Assembly (NCBI GenBank): GCA_030432505.1
Contig: JAUIHA010000051.1
Span: 1 to 6,226 of the forward strand
DNA length: 6,226 bases
Source: a bacterium
Lineage (GTDB): Bacteria > Babelota > Babeliae > Babelales > RVW-14
Direction of reading: 5' to 3'
The notes under the pieces were generated by a model, which did not search any database, was not told where the DNA came from, and saw only the letters and a list, made by a program, of their open reading frames with translations. Below are positions 1-5,608 of the stretch, piece by piece (position 1 is the stretch's first letter; the number at the start of each line of letters is the position of its first letter). The position numbers were made by a program, and so were the translations under genes.

Positions 1-132
1 GGCCAGAGAAAGGTCATAGGATGTTACACATGGTTTGGTAGATTTTAGTTCAATTTTCCCGGGCCGACCTTGAGCATGATAGTCGAGGGCCTGCTTTTTT
101 TTAGAAGGGGTTGCAGACGAGTTTTCTTCCAC
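1..132 (-). CDS. maeB: NADP-dependent malic enzyme, N-terminal 44 codons (runs off the left edge)
   Basis: Malic enzyme oxidatively decarboxylates malate to pyruvate in the cytoplasm, yielding reduced nicotinamide cofactor. The visible reading frame starts at a GTG codon (130-132) and runs open to base 1. After a short polar, lysine-rich lead it reads ALDYHAQGRPGKIELKSTKP and then CVTSYDLSLA. This matches the start of MaeB-type enzymes, which in E. coli read roughly ALDFHEFPVPGKIQVSPTKP followed by a DLALAYSPGVA stretch. An in-frame TGA lies 14 codons upstream of the GTG. The GTG is preceded by AAGGA with a 7-base gap, and no ATG is available, so GTG is the best start. The malate- and NAD(P)-binding parts and any C-terminal phosphotransacetylase-like domain are outside the window, so cofactor preference and full length cannot be judged. 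The gene is divergent from the ORF at 225. Confidence 0.85.
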   Translation of the reverse strand, partial: MEENSSATPSKKKQALDYHAQGRPGKIELKSTKPCVTSYDLSLA

Positions 133-139
133 TTGGCTT

Positions 140-144
140 TCCTT
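140..144 (-). promoter_or_regulatory. Ribosome binding site for the malic enzyme
   Basis: On the minus strand this reads AAGGA, 7 bases before the GTG codon at 130-132. It supports GTG as the start, since there is no in-frame ATG between the upstream stop and the conserved region. Confidence 0.6.
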
Positions 145-164
145 TTTACGATAAATGAGTTCTC

Positions 165-192
165 ATAATCTTGCCTGAGGACAGTGAGTCAA
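165..192 (-). promoter_or_regulatory. Predicted sigma-70-type promoter of the malic enzyme gene
   Basis: On the minus strand there is a -35 box TTGACT (187-192), a 16-base spacer and a -10 box GATTAT (165-170, 4 of 6 to consensus). Transcription would start near 158 and give a leader of about 26 bases before the GTG. A small inverted repeat, ATGAG-TT-CTCAT at 155-166, overlaps the -10 box and start site and could be an operator, but its arms are only 5 bases. Prediction from sequence only. Confidence 0.4.
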
Positions 193-224
193 GGCAATGA
201 TGAGTTAAAAAAGGCCCGGCCATT

Positions 225-494
225 ATGAAGAAAAGAATGCAGAGTTTTTTTGAAAAAATGCTTGAGCGAGAAAATCATTCACCGCATTTTTTCTTTGTTC
301 TTGCCTCTATGGTTATTCTCTATTTTCAACATTTAGGGACAAAAGGTTTTTTTCATGATGGATACCTATATGCAAATCTTGGAAAAAATGCTTACCAAAT
401 GGGGCGTTGGCTCATCCCTTTTCACTCAGAGACACAATATTTTGAGTTTTTTCATAATAAAATACTCCATATCTTAAAAAAGACAGATACATAA
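225..494 (+). CDS. N-terminal fragment of a PMT/ArnT-like GT-C glycosyltransferase, probable gene remnant
   Basis: The 89-residue product has a basic, polar start, one hydrophobic segment (about residues 21-37) and then FFHDGYLYANLGKNAYQMG followed by RWLIPFHSETQYFEFF. This pattern resembles the first membrane helix and first periplasmic loop of PMT/ArnT-type glycosyltransferases, where an acidic residue (here Asp45) begins the loop and a Y-x-x-x-x-x-N, G-x-W-x-x-P stretch leads to a [Y/F]-x-E-[F/K]-x-x-H-P-P-L motif. Here the match breaks just at that point (FFHNKILHILKK) and the frame ends. Full enzymes have roughly 450-600 residues and many helices, so this is unlikely to be active and looks like a truncated remnant. 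The ATG at 225 is the first start after an in-frame TGA. The only SD-like sequence is AAGG, 10 bases upstream, which is poor. A second ATG lies at 237. A short single-helix membrane protein that is still expressed cannot be excluded. Confidence 0.5.
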   Translation: MKKRMQSFFEKMLERENHSPHFFFVLASMVILYFQHLGTKGFFHDGYLYANLGKNAYQMGRWLIPFHSETQYFEFFHNKILHILKKTDT

Positions 495-733
495 CAAAGG
501 TTTATTCGTTGCATTGTTGTAAAACCAGTACGCGCGATGAGGTCGTACAACGCTGCGGAAAATAAGCCTTTAACTAAAAGTCTTGCTTCGAAAATGTTTT
601 AAGAAATTAAAACAATAATGGAAGAAGACCCACCCCAAAAACAACTCTAATTTCTACGGTTAGATTTCAAGTTGATAGACCAATGTTAGCACAACTAAAG
701 GCAAAAGCAAGTTTTTGTAAAAAAAGATTATTT
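495..733. other. Intergenic region without a convincing gene
   Basis: No frame here gives a recognisable protein. Directly after the stop of the glycosyltransferase fragment, the same frame stays open for about 35 more codons. On the minus strand a 45-codon run without an ATG start also crosses the more GC-rich patch near 515-560. Both may be traces of decayed coding sequence. A perfect 7-bp stem with a GAAA loop lies at 596-613. No tRNA or other RNA gene is visible, and I see no strong terminator for mutS. Confidence 0.4.
596..613. repeat. Short AT-only inverted repeat downstream of mutS
   Basis: GTTTTAA-GAAA-TTAAAAC forms a perfect 7-bp stem with a tetraloop, about 120 bases past the mutS stop. 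The stem is weak (one G-C pair) and has no clean T-tract after it on either strand, so its use as a mutS terminator is doubtful. Confidence 0.25.
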
Positions 734-3337
734 TTAGTCTGGAACCTGTTCGCTCAATTGCCAAAGTAGGTCAAATGCCTGTTTAGGTGATAGTTGGTTG
801 AGGTCGTTTTGCTTGATTAGATCGATGTATTCACGATATTTTTCTATTTTTTTTACTAATTGATAATTTTCTTGTTGAAGTGTGTACGTGTCATCACGAT
901 TGTTAGTATTTTGTGATGAGCTGGTGGCTGGTTGTATCGTTTTCTCGGCATGAAAAGATGCAAGGAGTTCTTGCGCTCGGCTGACTACATTATCAGGTAA
1001 GTGGGCAAGTTTTGCGACATCAAGACCAAAGCTTTGGCCTGCAATACCAGGAGAAACCTCGTGGAGAAAGTGAAGCTGATCCCCAATTTTTTTGCACTTG
1101 AGTGAGTAATTTTTAATGACAGGAATTGTTTTTTCAAGTTCGGTGAGTTCGTGATAATGAGTAGCAAAGAGGCATTTTGCCTGAATTGCATGAACGATAT
1201 ATTCAATAATTGCCTGTGCTAGGGCTATGCCATCATGCGTGCTGGTTCCTCGGCCCACTTCATCAAGAATGACTAGGCTTTGTTTTGTTGCTTGGTTACA
1301 AATGGTTGCGGTTTCTTCCATTTCTACAAGGAAGGTACTTTTCCCCTCAGCAAGGTTGTCAGCAGAACCAATACGGGTAAACACGCGGTCAAGCAGTGGA
1401 AGCGTTGCTTGCGTTGCCGGAACAAAACTACCACATTGTGCCAAAATACTAATGAGGGCAACTTGGCGGAGGTAGGTTGATTTACCACCCATGTTTGGTC
1501 CGGTGATGACGAGAAGAGACTGTGTATTATTCAGCAATGTGTCGTTATGAACAAATGGCGTCCCCAGTTTTGTTTCAATAACTGGGTGCCGTCCTTCTTT
1601 AATGATAATTTCATGCGTGTCGTTAAAGATTGGCGCAACATAATTATTGTTATAGGCAACAGTGGCCAGGCTGTATAGGCCATCAAGGTATGAAAGTGCT
1701 TGAGCCAGCGCACGAAGGGGTGCCAAAAATGTTTCAACCTCATCTTTAATACGGTTAAAGACATTTGCTTCTACAACGTCAATTTCATTTTGCGCTTTGA
1801 ACAGTTCATGTTCTAAGTTTTTAAGTTCTTGCGTAACAAAGCGCTTACGGTTCGAAAGTTTTTGTTGTTCTTGAAAATACTCCGGTACCAGCGACAAGTT
1901 GGGGTTGGTTACTTCAAGGTAATATCCTGATACTCTGTTGAACCCAACCTTCAAGCTATTGATGCCGGTTTTTTCTCGTTCATGTTGTTCAAGTTTTAAC
2001 AATTCTTGCTGACCATTTTCTACCAAGTTTCTTAAGTGATCAAGTTGGTGATCAAACCCTTTTTTGATGATGTGGTTATTCGTATTATTCTCATGCAAGC
2101 TTTGCTCGAGTAGGGTAGTTAATCCTGAAAAATCGCCGATTTTTTCATGAATCATCATGCCAAGGCTGGTTGTTATTTTTTCATGGATCAGTGTTTTAAT
2201 AGATGGCGTGATGGTGAGCGATTCTTTAAGTGCTAAGTAATCTTGTACTTGCGCGCGCCTGAGTGCAATACGTCCAATGATGCGTTCAAGGTCGGCAAGG
2301 CCACCAAGAAGTTTTTCTAGCTTCTGTGAGGTTTCAATATCGTGATAGAGTGTTTGTACCACTTCTTGGCGTTGTACAATAGCATCTTTATGCATGAGTG
2401 GACGCAACAGCCATTTCTTAAGCGTACGTGAGCCCATGGACGTTTTTGCATGGTCGATTACTGAGAAGAGGGTGTTTTTACTTCCACCTTCATTGTTTTT
2501 AACAATTTCTAAATTTTTTTGTGTTGCAGGATCAAGAATCAAGTAATCTTCAGGTTCATAAAATTGAATGGATCTGAATTGCTGAATCGATTTTTCTTGG
2601 TTGCGCTTGAGGTAATGGTGCAACATAGAAAGTGAATTCATGATGGTTGGGTTTTCCCCCAACGTTTGCAGTGTCTTTTTGCTAAATTGTGATTCAACCC
2701 ATGCGTTTGCATCATCACTTTCTGCCCAGTCTCCAGGAGCTAGACTTGCGCAGTAGCCACGTTGTTTAAAAAATGTGGTAAACGGTTTGCCGGTTTTTAT
2801 TTCTGGAATAACAATTTCATCGGGAAAGAAACGAATGAGTTCTGATTCAATAAGTTTTACATCACCCGCAGGAATTTTTGTTGCAAAAAGTTGTGCAGTT
2901 AAAAGCTCTGAAAAAATAAGACCCCATGAATCTTTACCGGGATAAAATGACAACAAATACGATGCTGATTTATCATCGAGCATGGTTGAATCGGTGAGCG
3001 TCCCCGGTGTGAATACTTGGGTAACGCCACGTTCAACAACTTTGCCTGGCTCAGGCTTGGTGAGTTGATCACAAATGGCAACTTTAAAACCGCCACTAAT
3101 CAATTTCTTCAAATAATGATTGAGGGCATGAATAGGAATACCACATAGTGGTATATCTTTACCTTTATTTTTACCACGTTTGGTGAGTGCAATGGCAAGA
3201 AATGATGATGCTATTTTTGCATCATCAAAAAATAACTCATAAAAGTCGCCAACTTGGAAGAAGAGGAGGGTGTCTTGGTAATTTTTCTTGATATCGAAAA
3301 ATTGTTGCATGAGTGGAGTTACTTTTTCTTTTGCCAT
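734..3337 (-). CDS. mutS: DNA mismatch repair protein MutS
   Basis: MutS binds base mismatches and small loops in newly replicated DNA as a clamp-like dimer and, with ATP, recruits MutL. The 867-residue product has the usual length (about 850-880) and all expected parts. The mismatch-binding domain has the Phe-Tyr-Glu motif in GDFYELFFDDA (Phe32, Glu34). The connector and lever/core domains follow, then the clamp with KVGFNRVSGYYLEVTNPN (about 463-480). The ATPase domain has Walker A GPNMGGKS (613-620), Walker B LVILDE (688-693) followed by VGRGTSTHDG, the THYHE histidine loop (726-730) and GIAGQSFGLDVAKLAHLP. A Gln/Asn-rich linker precedes a C-terminal helical end (LSPKQAFDLLWQL), as in full-length MutS. 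I chose the ATG at 3335-3337 because MAKEKVTPLMQQFF aligns with family N-termini. The frame extends ten codons further to a TTG at 3365-3367 that has no RBS. The ATG itself has only a weak AAAAG upstream. mutL is not in the window, and the gene stands alone, divergent from cmk. Confidence 0.97.
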   Translation of the reverse strand: MAKEKVTPLMQQFFDIKKNYQDTLLFFQVGDFYELFFDDAKIASSFLAIALTKRGKNKGKDIPLCGIPIHALNHYLKKLISGGFKVAICDQLTKPEPGKVVERGVTQVFTPGTLTDSTMLDDKSASYLLSFYPGKDSWGLIFSELLTAQLFATKIPAGDVKLIESELIRFFPDEIVIPEIKTGKPFTTFFKQRGYCASLAPGDWAESDDANAWVESQFSKKTLQTLGENPTIMNSLSMLHHYLKRNQEKSIQQFRSIQFYEPEDYLILDPATQKNLEIVKNNEGGSKNTLFSVIDHAKTSMGSRTLKKWLLRPLMHKDAIVQRQEVVQTLYHDIETSQKLEKLLGGLADLERIIGRIALRRAQVQDYLALKESLTITPSIKTLIHEKITTSLGMMIHEKIGDFSGLTTLLEQSLHENNTNNHIIKKGFDHQLDHLRNLVENGQQELLKLEQHEREKTGINSLKVGFNRVSGYYLEVTNPNLSLVPEYFQEQQKLSNRKRFVTQELKNLEHELFKAQNEIDVVEANVFNRIKDEVETFLAPLRALAQALSYLDGLYSLATVAYNNNYVAPIFNDTHEIIIKEGRHPVIETKLGTPFVHNDTLLNNTQSLLVITGPNMGGKSTYLRQVALISILAQCGSFVPATQATLPLLDRVFTRIGSADNLAEGKSTFLVEMEETATICNQATKQSLVILDEVGRGTSTHDGIALAQAIIEYIVHAIQAKCLFATHYHELTELEKTIPVIKNYSLKCKKIGDQLHFLHEVSPGIAGQSFGLDVAKLAHLPDNVVSRAQELLASFHAEKTIQPATSSSQNTNNRDDTYTLQQENYQLVKKIEKYREYIDLIKQNDLNQLSPKQAFDLLWQLSEQVPD

Positions 3338-3391
3338 AGTATTACTTTTGTGGGTTAGTTCTATCAAAAACTTGGATTTAATCTTGGCGAG

Positions 3392-3519
3392 ATGTCATGC
3401 TGAACTTGATTCCTCCTTCGCTCAGGTAGCTTCGGAGGACAGGTCAGCATCCAAATATTTATCCGTATAAAAAATAAAGAGTTACATTTGGACCCTGAGA
3501 AACAAGCTCAGGGTGACAT
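3392..3519. repeat. Composite palindromic intergenic repeat with imperfect terminal inverted repeats
   Basis: The ends, ATGTCATGCTGAACTTG (3392-3408) and CAAGCTCAGGGTGACAT (3503-3519), are inverted copies matching at 14 of 17 bases. Two hairpins lie inside. The left one (3397-3450) has outer arms ATGCTGA/TCAGCAT and an inner stem TCCTCC-ttc-GCT/AGC-ttc-GGAGGA. The right one (3492-3514) is ACCCTGAG-aaacaag-CTCAGGGT, a perfect 8-bp stem. An AT-rich linker (about 3451-3490), flanked by CCAAAT and ATTTGG, joins them. This looks like a dispersed non-coding palindromic element of REP or MITE type. It lies about 55 bases upstream of the mutS ATG and 150 bases before cmk. Copy number elsewhere in the genome cannot be seen here. 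Confidence 0.7.
3492..3514. repeat. Perfect 8-bp hairpin forming the right half of the composite repeat
   Basis: ACCCTGAG and CTCAGGGT are separated by seven bases. The CCCTGAG/CTCAGGG core is a common form of dispersed bacterial intergenic palindromes. No T-tract follows, so it is not a standard terminator. Confidence 0.6.
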
Positions 3520-3598
3520 TGTGTCGCGTACCATATCAAGGTTATTATACACTAACATATCTAAAAAAATAACAGAACTAGAACAGCATTTTAGTTTC

Positions 3599-3627
3599 TT
3601 GTCAAAATGTTCGTGATATGAGATTCT
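3599..3627 (+). promoter_or_regulatory. Predicted promoter of cmk
   Basis: A -35 box TTGTCA (3599-3604), a 17-base spacer and a weak -10 box GATTCT (3622-3627) that is preceded by TGA, an extended -10 feature. Transcription would begin near 3634, about 34 bases before the cmk ATG. The spacing is ideal but the -10 box matches consensus at only 3 of 6 bases. Another AT-rich -10-like patch, TTATTATAC near 3541, is an alternative. Confidence 0.35.
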
Positions 3628-3652
3628 ACAAAAATATTTTGTAAGTTTTATT

Positions 3653-3658
3653 AAGGAG
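3653..3658 (+). promoter_or_regulatory. Ribosome binding site of cmk
   Basis: AAGGAG, 9 bases before the ATG at 3668-3670. It is the strongest Shine-Dalgarno sequence in the window and fixes the cmk start. Confidence 0.75.
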
Positions 3659-3667
3659 ACGTAACTA

Positions 3668-4315
3668 ATGATTATCACCATAGATGGTCCAGCAGCAAGT
3701 GGTAAAAGTTCTGTAGCAAAAGCATTGGCTAAGCGTATGAATATCCATTACATTTCAACAGGTGCGCTGTACCGTGCAGTAGCGCATGTACTACGTGTTC
3801 TTTATGGTGAAGATTATTTGAATGTAGGCTGCTTTGGCCCATTTAAAATTGATGCAAAAGATTTAACGGTCGTTTCTGATATTCAGTATGAGTTTGAGAG
3901 TGATAAGCCAAAAATTTTATTTCGTGGTGAAGATATCACGCAGCATTTGTATCAGCCGCTTATTGATCAACTATCATCAATTGTAAGTGCGAATAAAGAT
4001 GTTCGAGAAGCACTTTTGCCAGTGCAGCGCAATGTCACAAAAAAATATGATATTGTCGTGTTTCCTGATGCTGAGTACAAATTTTATTTAACGGCACGTC
4101 TTGAAGTTCGTGCTCAACGTCTTCTTGATGGTGAGCGGCGTAAAGGTAGAGGAAACTTAGAAGAAATAAAGGATGATTTGGCCAAGCGTGATCACCGCGA
4201 TGAAAATAGAGAAGTGGCACCGCTTGTTAAACCCGCTGGTGCCATTGAAATTGATAATTCTGCTATGACGTTTGAAGAGACGGTTGAAGCATTTCTTCAA
4301 CATATAAAAAAATAA
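3668..4315 (+). CDS. cmk: Cytidylate kinase with a shortened CMP-binding loop
   Basis: CMP kinase transfers phosphate from ATP to CMP or dCMP in the cytoplasm, making CDP/dCDP for RNA, DNA and phospholipid precursors. The product has 215 residues, close to the usual 220-230. The P-loop is GPAASGKSS (7-15). The ISTGALYRA stretch (29-37) supplies Thr31 and Arg36, matching E. coli Ser36 and Arg41. Ser104 and Arg113 match E. coli Ser101 and Arg110. The LID/C-terminal motif RDHRDENREVAPL (174-186) keeps Arg174, Asp178 and Arg181. The odd part lies between Gln120-Arg121 and VVFPDA (130-135), where the family has a loop ending in (A/E)-x-GRD(I/M)GT before VVFPDA. Here it is only NVTKKYDI, about nine residues shorter, with Tyr127 in place of the CMP-binding arginine. 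Asp128 may be the retained aspartate. The usual arginine in the I-R-T-x-E-V segment is also replaced (Tyr95). The frame is intact with no sign of a frameshift. It has its own RBS and probably its own promoter. Confidence 0.93.
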   Translation: MIITIDGPAASGKSSVAKALAKRMNIHYISTGALYRAVAHVLRVLYGEDYLNVGCFGPFKIDAKDLTVVSDIQYEFESDKPKILFRGEDITQHLYQPLIDQLSSIVSANKDVREALLPVQRNVTKKYDIVVFPDAEYKFYLTARLEVRAQRLLDGERRKGRGNLEEIKDDLAKRDHRDENREVAPLVKPAGAIEIDNSAMTFEETVEAFLQHIKK

Positions 4316-4318
4316 AAA

Positions 4319-4348
4319 AAAGAGGCGAGAATGTAATCTCGCCTCTTT
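4319..4348 (-). terminator. Strong rho-independent terminator of the exported repeat protein gene, also weakly serving cmk
   Basis: A perfect 12-bp stem, AAAGAGGCGAGA / TCTCGCCTCTTT, encloses a 6-base loop (4331-4336). Read on the minus strand it is followed by a long T-rich run (complement of the A-run at 4306-4320), making a classic terminator 21 bases after the minus-strand stop codon. Read on the plus strand, right after the cmk stop at 4315, the stem is followed only by TTT then C. So it acts best for the minus-strand gene and probably insulates the two convergent genes. Confidence 0.88.
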
Positions 4349-4369
4349 CAAGTTCGTATGACTTTGTCT

Positions 4370-5464
4370 TTAGATATTATAGTAATCTTGAACTTCTTTA
4401 TTCATGTTGTTGAACATAACTAAGTAAATCTCTGTGAAGATATCCTTCATTTCCTGTTTTAACTTTGCATCAAGGTCGACGTCAGTTCTCATTGCTATAC
4501 TACTAATCTTTTGCATTAGGTTTGCAATTTCAGTATTAACACTTTGTGATGTGTTAACGGTTAAGTTTTTGATGACTTGTTGGTCAAGAATGGGATAGAT
4601 CTCATGATTAATTCCTGCATCAATCATGTCAGCCATAATGCTGCCCATACGTTTACCGTAGTTGCTGAGGAATTGTTGGACTGCAACCGCTGGTTGCTTG
4701 CTTTCATCAAATGCATCAATTTCTTTGTGCATTGCTTCAATCATTGACTGTGCAAGAGCATTTGATAGTTCGATGAATTTTTTTGCAGCTTTGCGTTGTT
4801 CTTTTTGAGTTCCAACAAAGCGGAACTTTTTGTTAGAGAATTGCGCTACTTCATCTTTGCTGACAGAGCTAAGATCATATCTTTCCTCCAAAGCTTCGCT
4901 CATTTTTTTAAGCGAAAGAGTAGACATTTCCTGAAGGCATTTTTGAATTGTCTCTTTTTGCTTCTTTTCAAGGGTTGGTTTTTCCATTACTGCAGCGCTT
5001 AGCTTTTGCATATATGGCAACAGGTGACCTGTCATATTCTGCATGATATCAACAATTATTTTCTTTGTTATAGTAGTTCCCATAACTGGATAAATATCGT
5101 GAAATACCCCTTTATCTATAAGATGCAGAGACATTTTTTGAGCATGTTCTCCATACTTTTTCATAAGGTCTTGGTATGCAACGACAGCTGGAGTATCATC
5201 TTTTATATCATTAATATCTTGAGCGATTGAGTCTGCAAGAATCTTTTCTTCTTTTTCAAAAATGGTAATCAATTTTTTAGCTGCAATTGTCTGTTCTTTT
5301 TCTGTTCCAGTGAATCGAAATTGCTTGGAATTTACATTAAGTGTTGCAACAGACGATGCTTTTGTCTCTTGACCGCTCTTTTTACATAAAACCTGTTTTG
5401 CAAAAAATGCAGTTCCAAGGGTAATTACACCAACGAATAATAGTGATTTGTTTTTAAATGTCAT
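4370..5464 (-). CDS. Exported or membrane-anchored all-helical protein made of two tandem homologous domains, function unknown
   Basis: I do not recognise this 364-residue family. The N-terminus (MTFKNKSLLFVGVITLGTAF, then FAKQVLCKKSG) is a basic n-region plus a hydrophobic stretch (about 8-22), so a Sec signal peptide or membrane anchor is likely. The VLC triplet lacks the small residue before Cys of a good lipobox, so a lipoprotein is doubtful. The mature part is two copies of about 150 residues offset by about 165. Copy 1 (about 47-198) starts KQFRFTGTEKEQ and copy 2 (about 212-364) starts KKFRFVGTQKEQ. Both continue with A-A-K-K-[LF]-I, PAV, a K/N-Y-G motif, [IM]-D-x-G-[VI]-x-H-[DE]-IYP (near 116-126 and 281-291) and LMQK[IL]S-like helices. 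Composition suggests helix bundles or coiled coil; no catalytic motif is evident. The ATG (5462-5464) has AAAGGA 6 bases upstream, a strong promoter and an operator-like palindrome. It lies 144 bases downstream of the Fic gene on the same strand. Likely envelope or secreted, possibly host-interacting (inference only). Confidence 0.85.
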   Translation of the reverse strand: MTFKNKSLLFVGVITLGTAFFAKQVLCKKSGQETKASSVATLNVNSKQFRFTGTEKEQTIAAKKLITIFEKEEKILADSIAQDINDIKDDTPAVVAYQDLMKKYGEHAQKMSLHLIDKGVFHDIYPVMGTTITKKIIVDIMQNMTGHLLPYMQKLSAAVMEKPTLEKKQKETIQKCLQEMSTLSLKKMSEALEERYDLSSVSKDEVAQFSNKKFRFVGTQKEQRKAAKKFIELSNALAQSMIEAMHKEIDAFDESKQPAVAVQQFLSNYGKRMGSIMADMIDAGINHEIYPILDQQVIKNLTVNTSQSVNTEIANLMQKISSIAMRTDVDLDAKLKQEMKDIFTEIYLVMFNNMNKEVQDYYNI

Positions 5465-5470
5465 GATGTT

Positions 5471-5476
5471 TCCTTT
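5471..5476 (-). promoter_or_regulatory. Ribosome binding site of the exported repeat protein
   Basis: On the minus strand AAAGGA lies 6 bases before the ATG at 5462-5464, confirming that start and placing the hydrophobic signal segment at the true N-terminus. Confidence 0.65.
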
Positions 5477-5508
5477 CTTGTTGTGAAAAATAGATATTAG
5501 AAGGAACG

Positions 5509-5528
5509 ATTTATCTTCGAAGATAAAT
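5509..5528. promoter_or_regulatory. Perfect 20-bp palindrome over the transcription start, operator candidate
   Basis: ATTTATCTTC joined directly to GAAGATAAAT is a perfect inverted repeat with no spacer. It begins 2 bases after the predicted -10 box and covers the predicted start site (near 5523) of the minus-strand gene. A transcript starting there would carry only part of the palindrome, so a dimeric repressor site on DNA is more likely than an RNA hairpin. The gap-free dyad makes a terminator unlikely. The regulator is not identifiable from this window. Confidence 0.5.
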
Positions 5529-5529
5529 T

Positions 5530-5558
5530 ATTTTATAATTTTATTTGTAATTTGTCAA
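5530..5558 (-). promoter_or_regulatory. Strong predicted sigma-70-type promoter of the exported repeat protein gene
   Basis: On the minus strand there is a perfect -35 box TTGACA (5553-5558), an ideal 17-base spacer that is almost all A/T, and a -10 box TAAAAT (5530-5535, 5 of 6 to consensus). The predicted start is near 5523, giving a leader of about 60 bases. It is the best promoter match in the window and indicates that the gene is transcribed separately from the upstream Fic gene. Confidence 0.7.
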
Positions 5559-5574
5559 AAAAGTTTTTTATTTG

Positions 5575-5596
5575 TTATTTTTTATATGAAAAATAA
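5575..5596 (-). terminator. Weak AT-only hairpin after the Fic gene
   Basis: TTATTTTT (5575-5582) and AAAAATAA (5589-5596) can form an 8-bp stem with a 6-base loop, 12 bases past the Fic stop. It has no G-C pairs, so any terminator activity would be weak. Some read-through into the downstream gene is possible. Confidence 0.25.
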
Positions 5597-5608
5597 TAGC
5601 AATTGTTT

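Noticed and set aside
450..590. Minus-strand 45-codon open run containing GLFSAALYDLIARTGF
   Set aside because: It has no start codon after the upstream stop except one late internal ATG, no RBS and no family I can name. It may be a coincidence or a decayed gene.
1227..1764. Several 60-80-codon ORFs within mutS on either strand
   Set aside because: They are shadows of the conserved mutS frame, with no RBS and no recognisable protein.
3335..3367. Longer mutS start at TTG 3365-3367
   Set aside because: The ten extra residues do not fit MutS N-termini and there is no RBS before the TTG. The ATG at 3335-3337 aligns with family starts, although its own RBS is weak.
3339..3367. TTGATA-17-TAATAC as a mutS promoter on the minus strand
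   Set aside because: Its start point would fall inside the mutS coding region, after the chosen ATG, so it could not serve the gene. The -10 box is also poor.
3385..3525. CRISPR-like or toxin-antitoxin element in the mutS-cmk gap
   Set aside because: There is no regularly spaced direct repeat and no small ORF with an RBS; the structure is inverted repeats only.
4796..5230. Two plus-strand ORFs opposite the exported repeat protein gene
   Set aside because: The minus-strand frame is supported by an internal duplication, RBS, promoter and terminator. The plus-strand frames are Phe/Cys/His-rich shadows.
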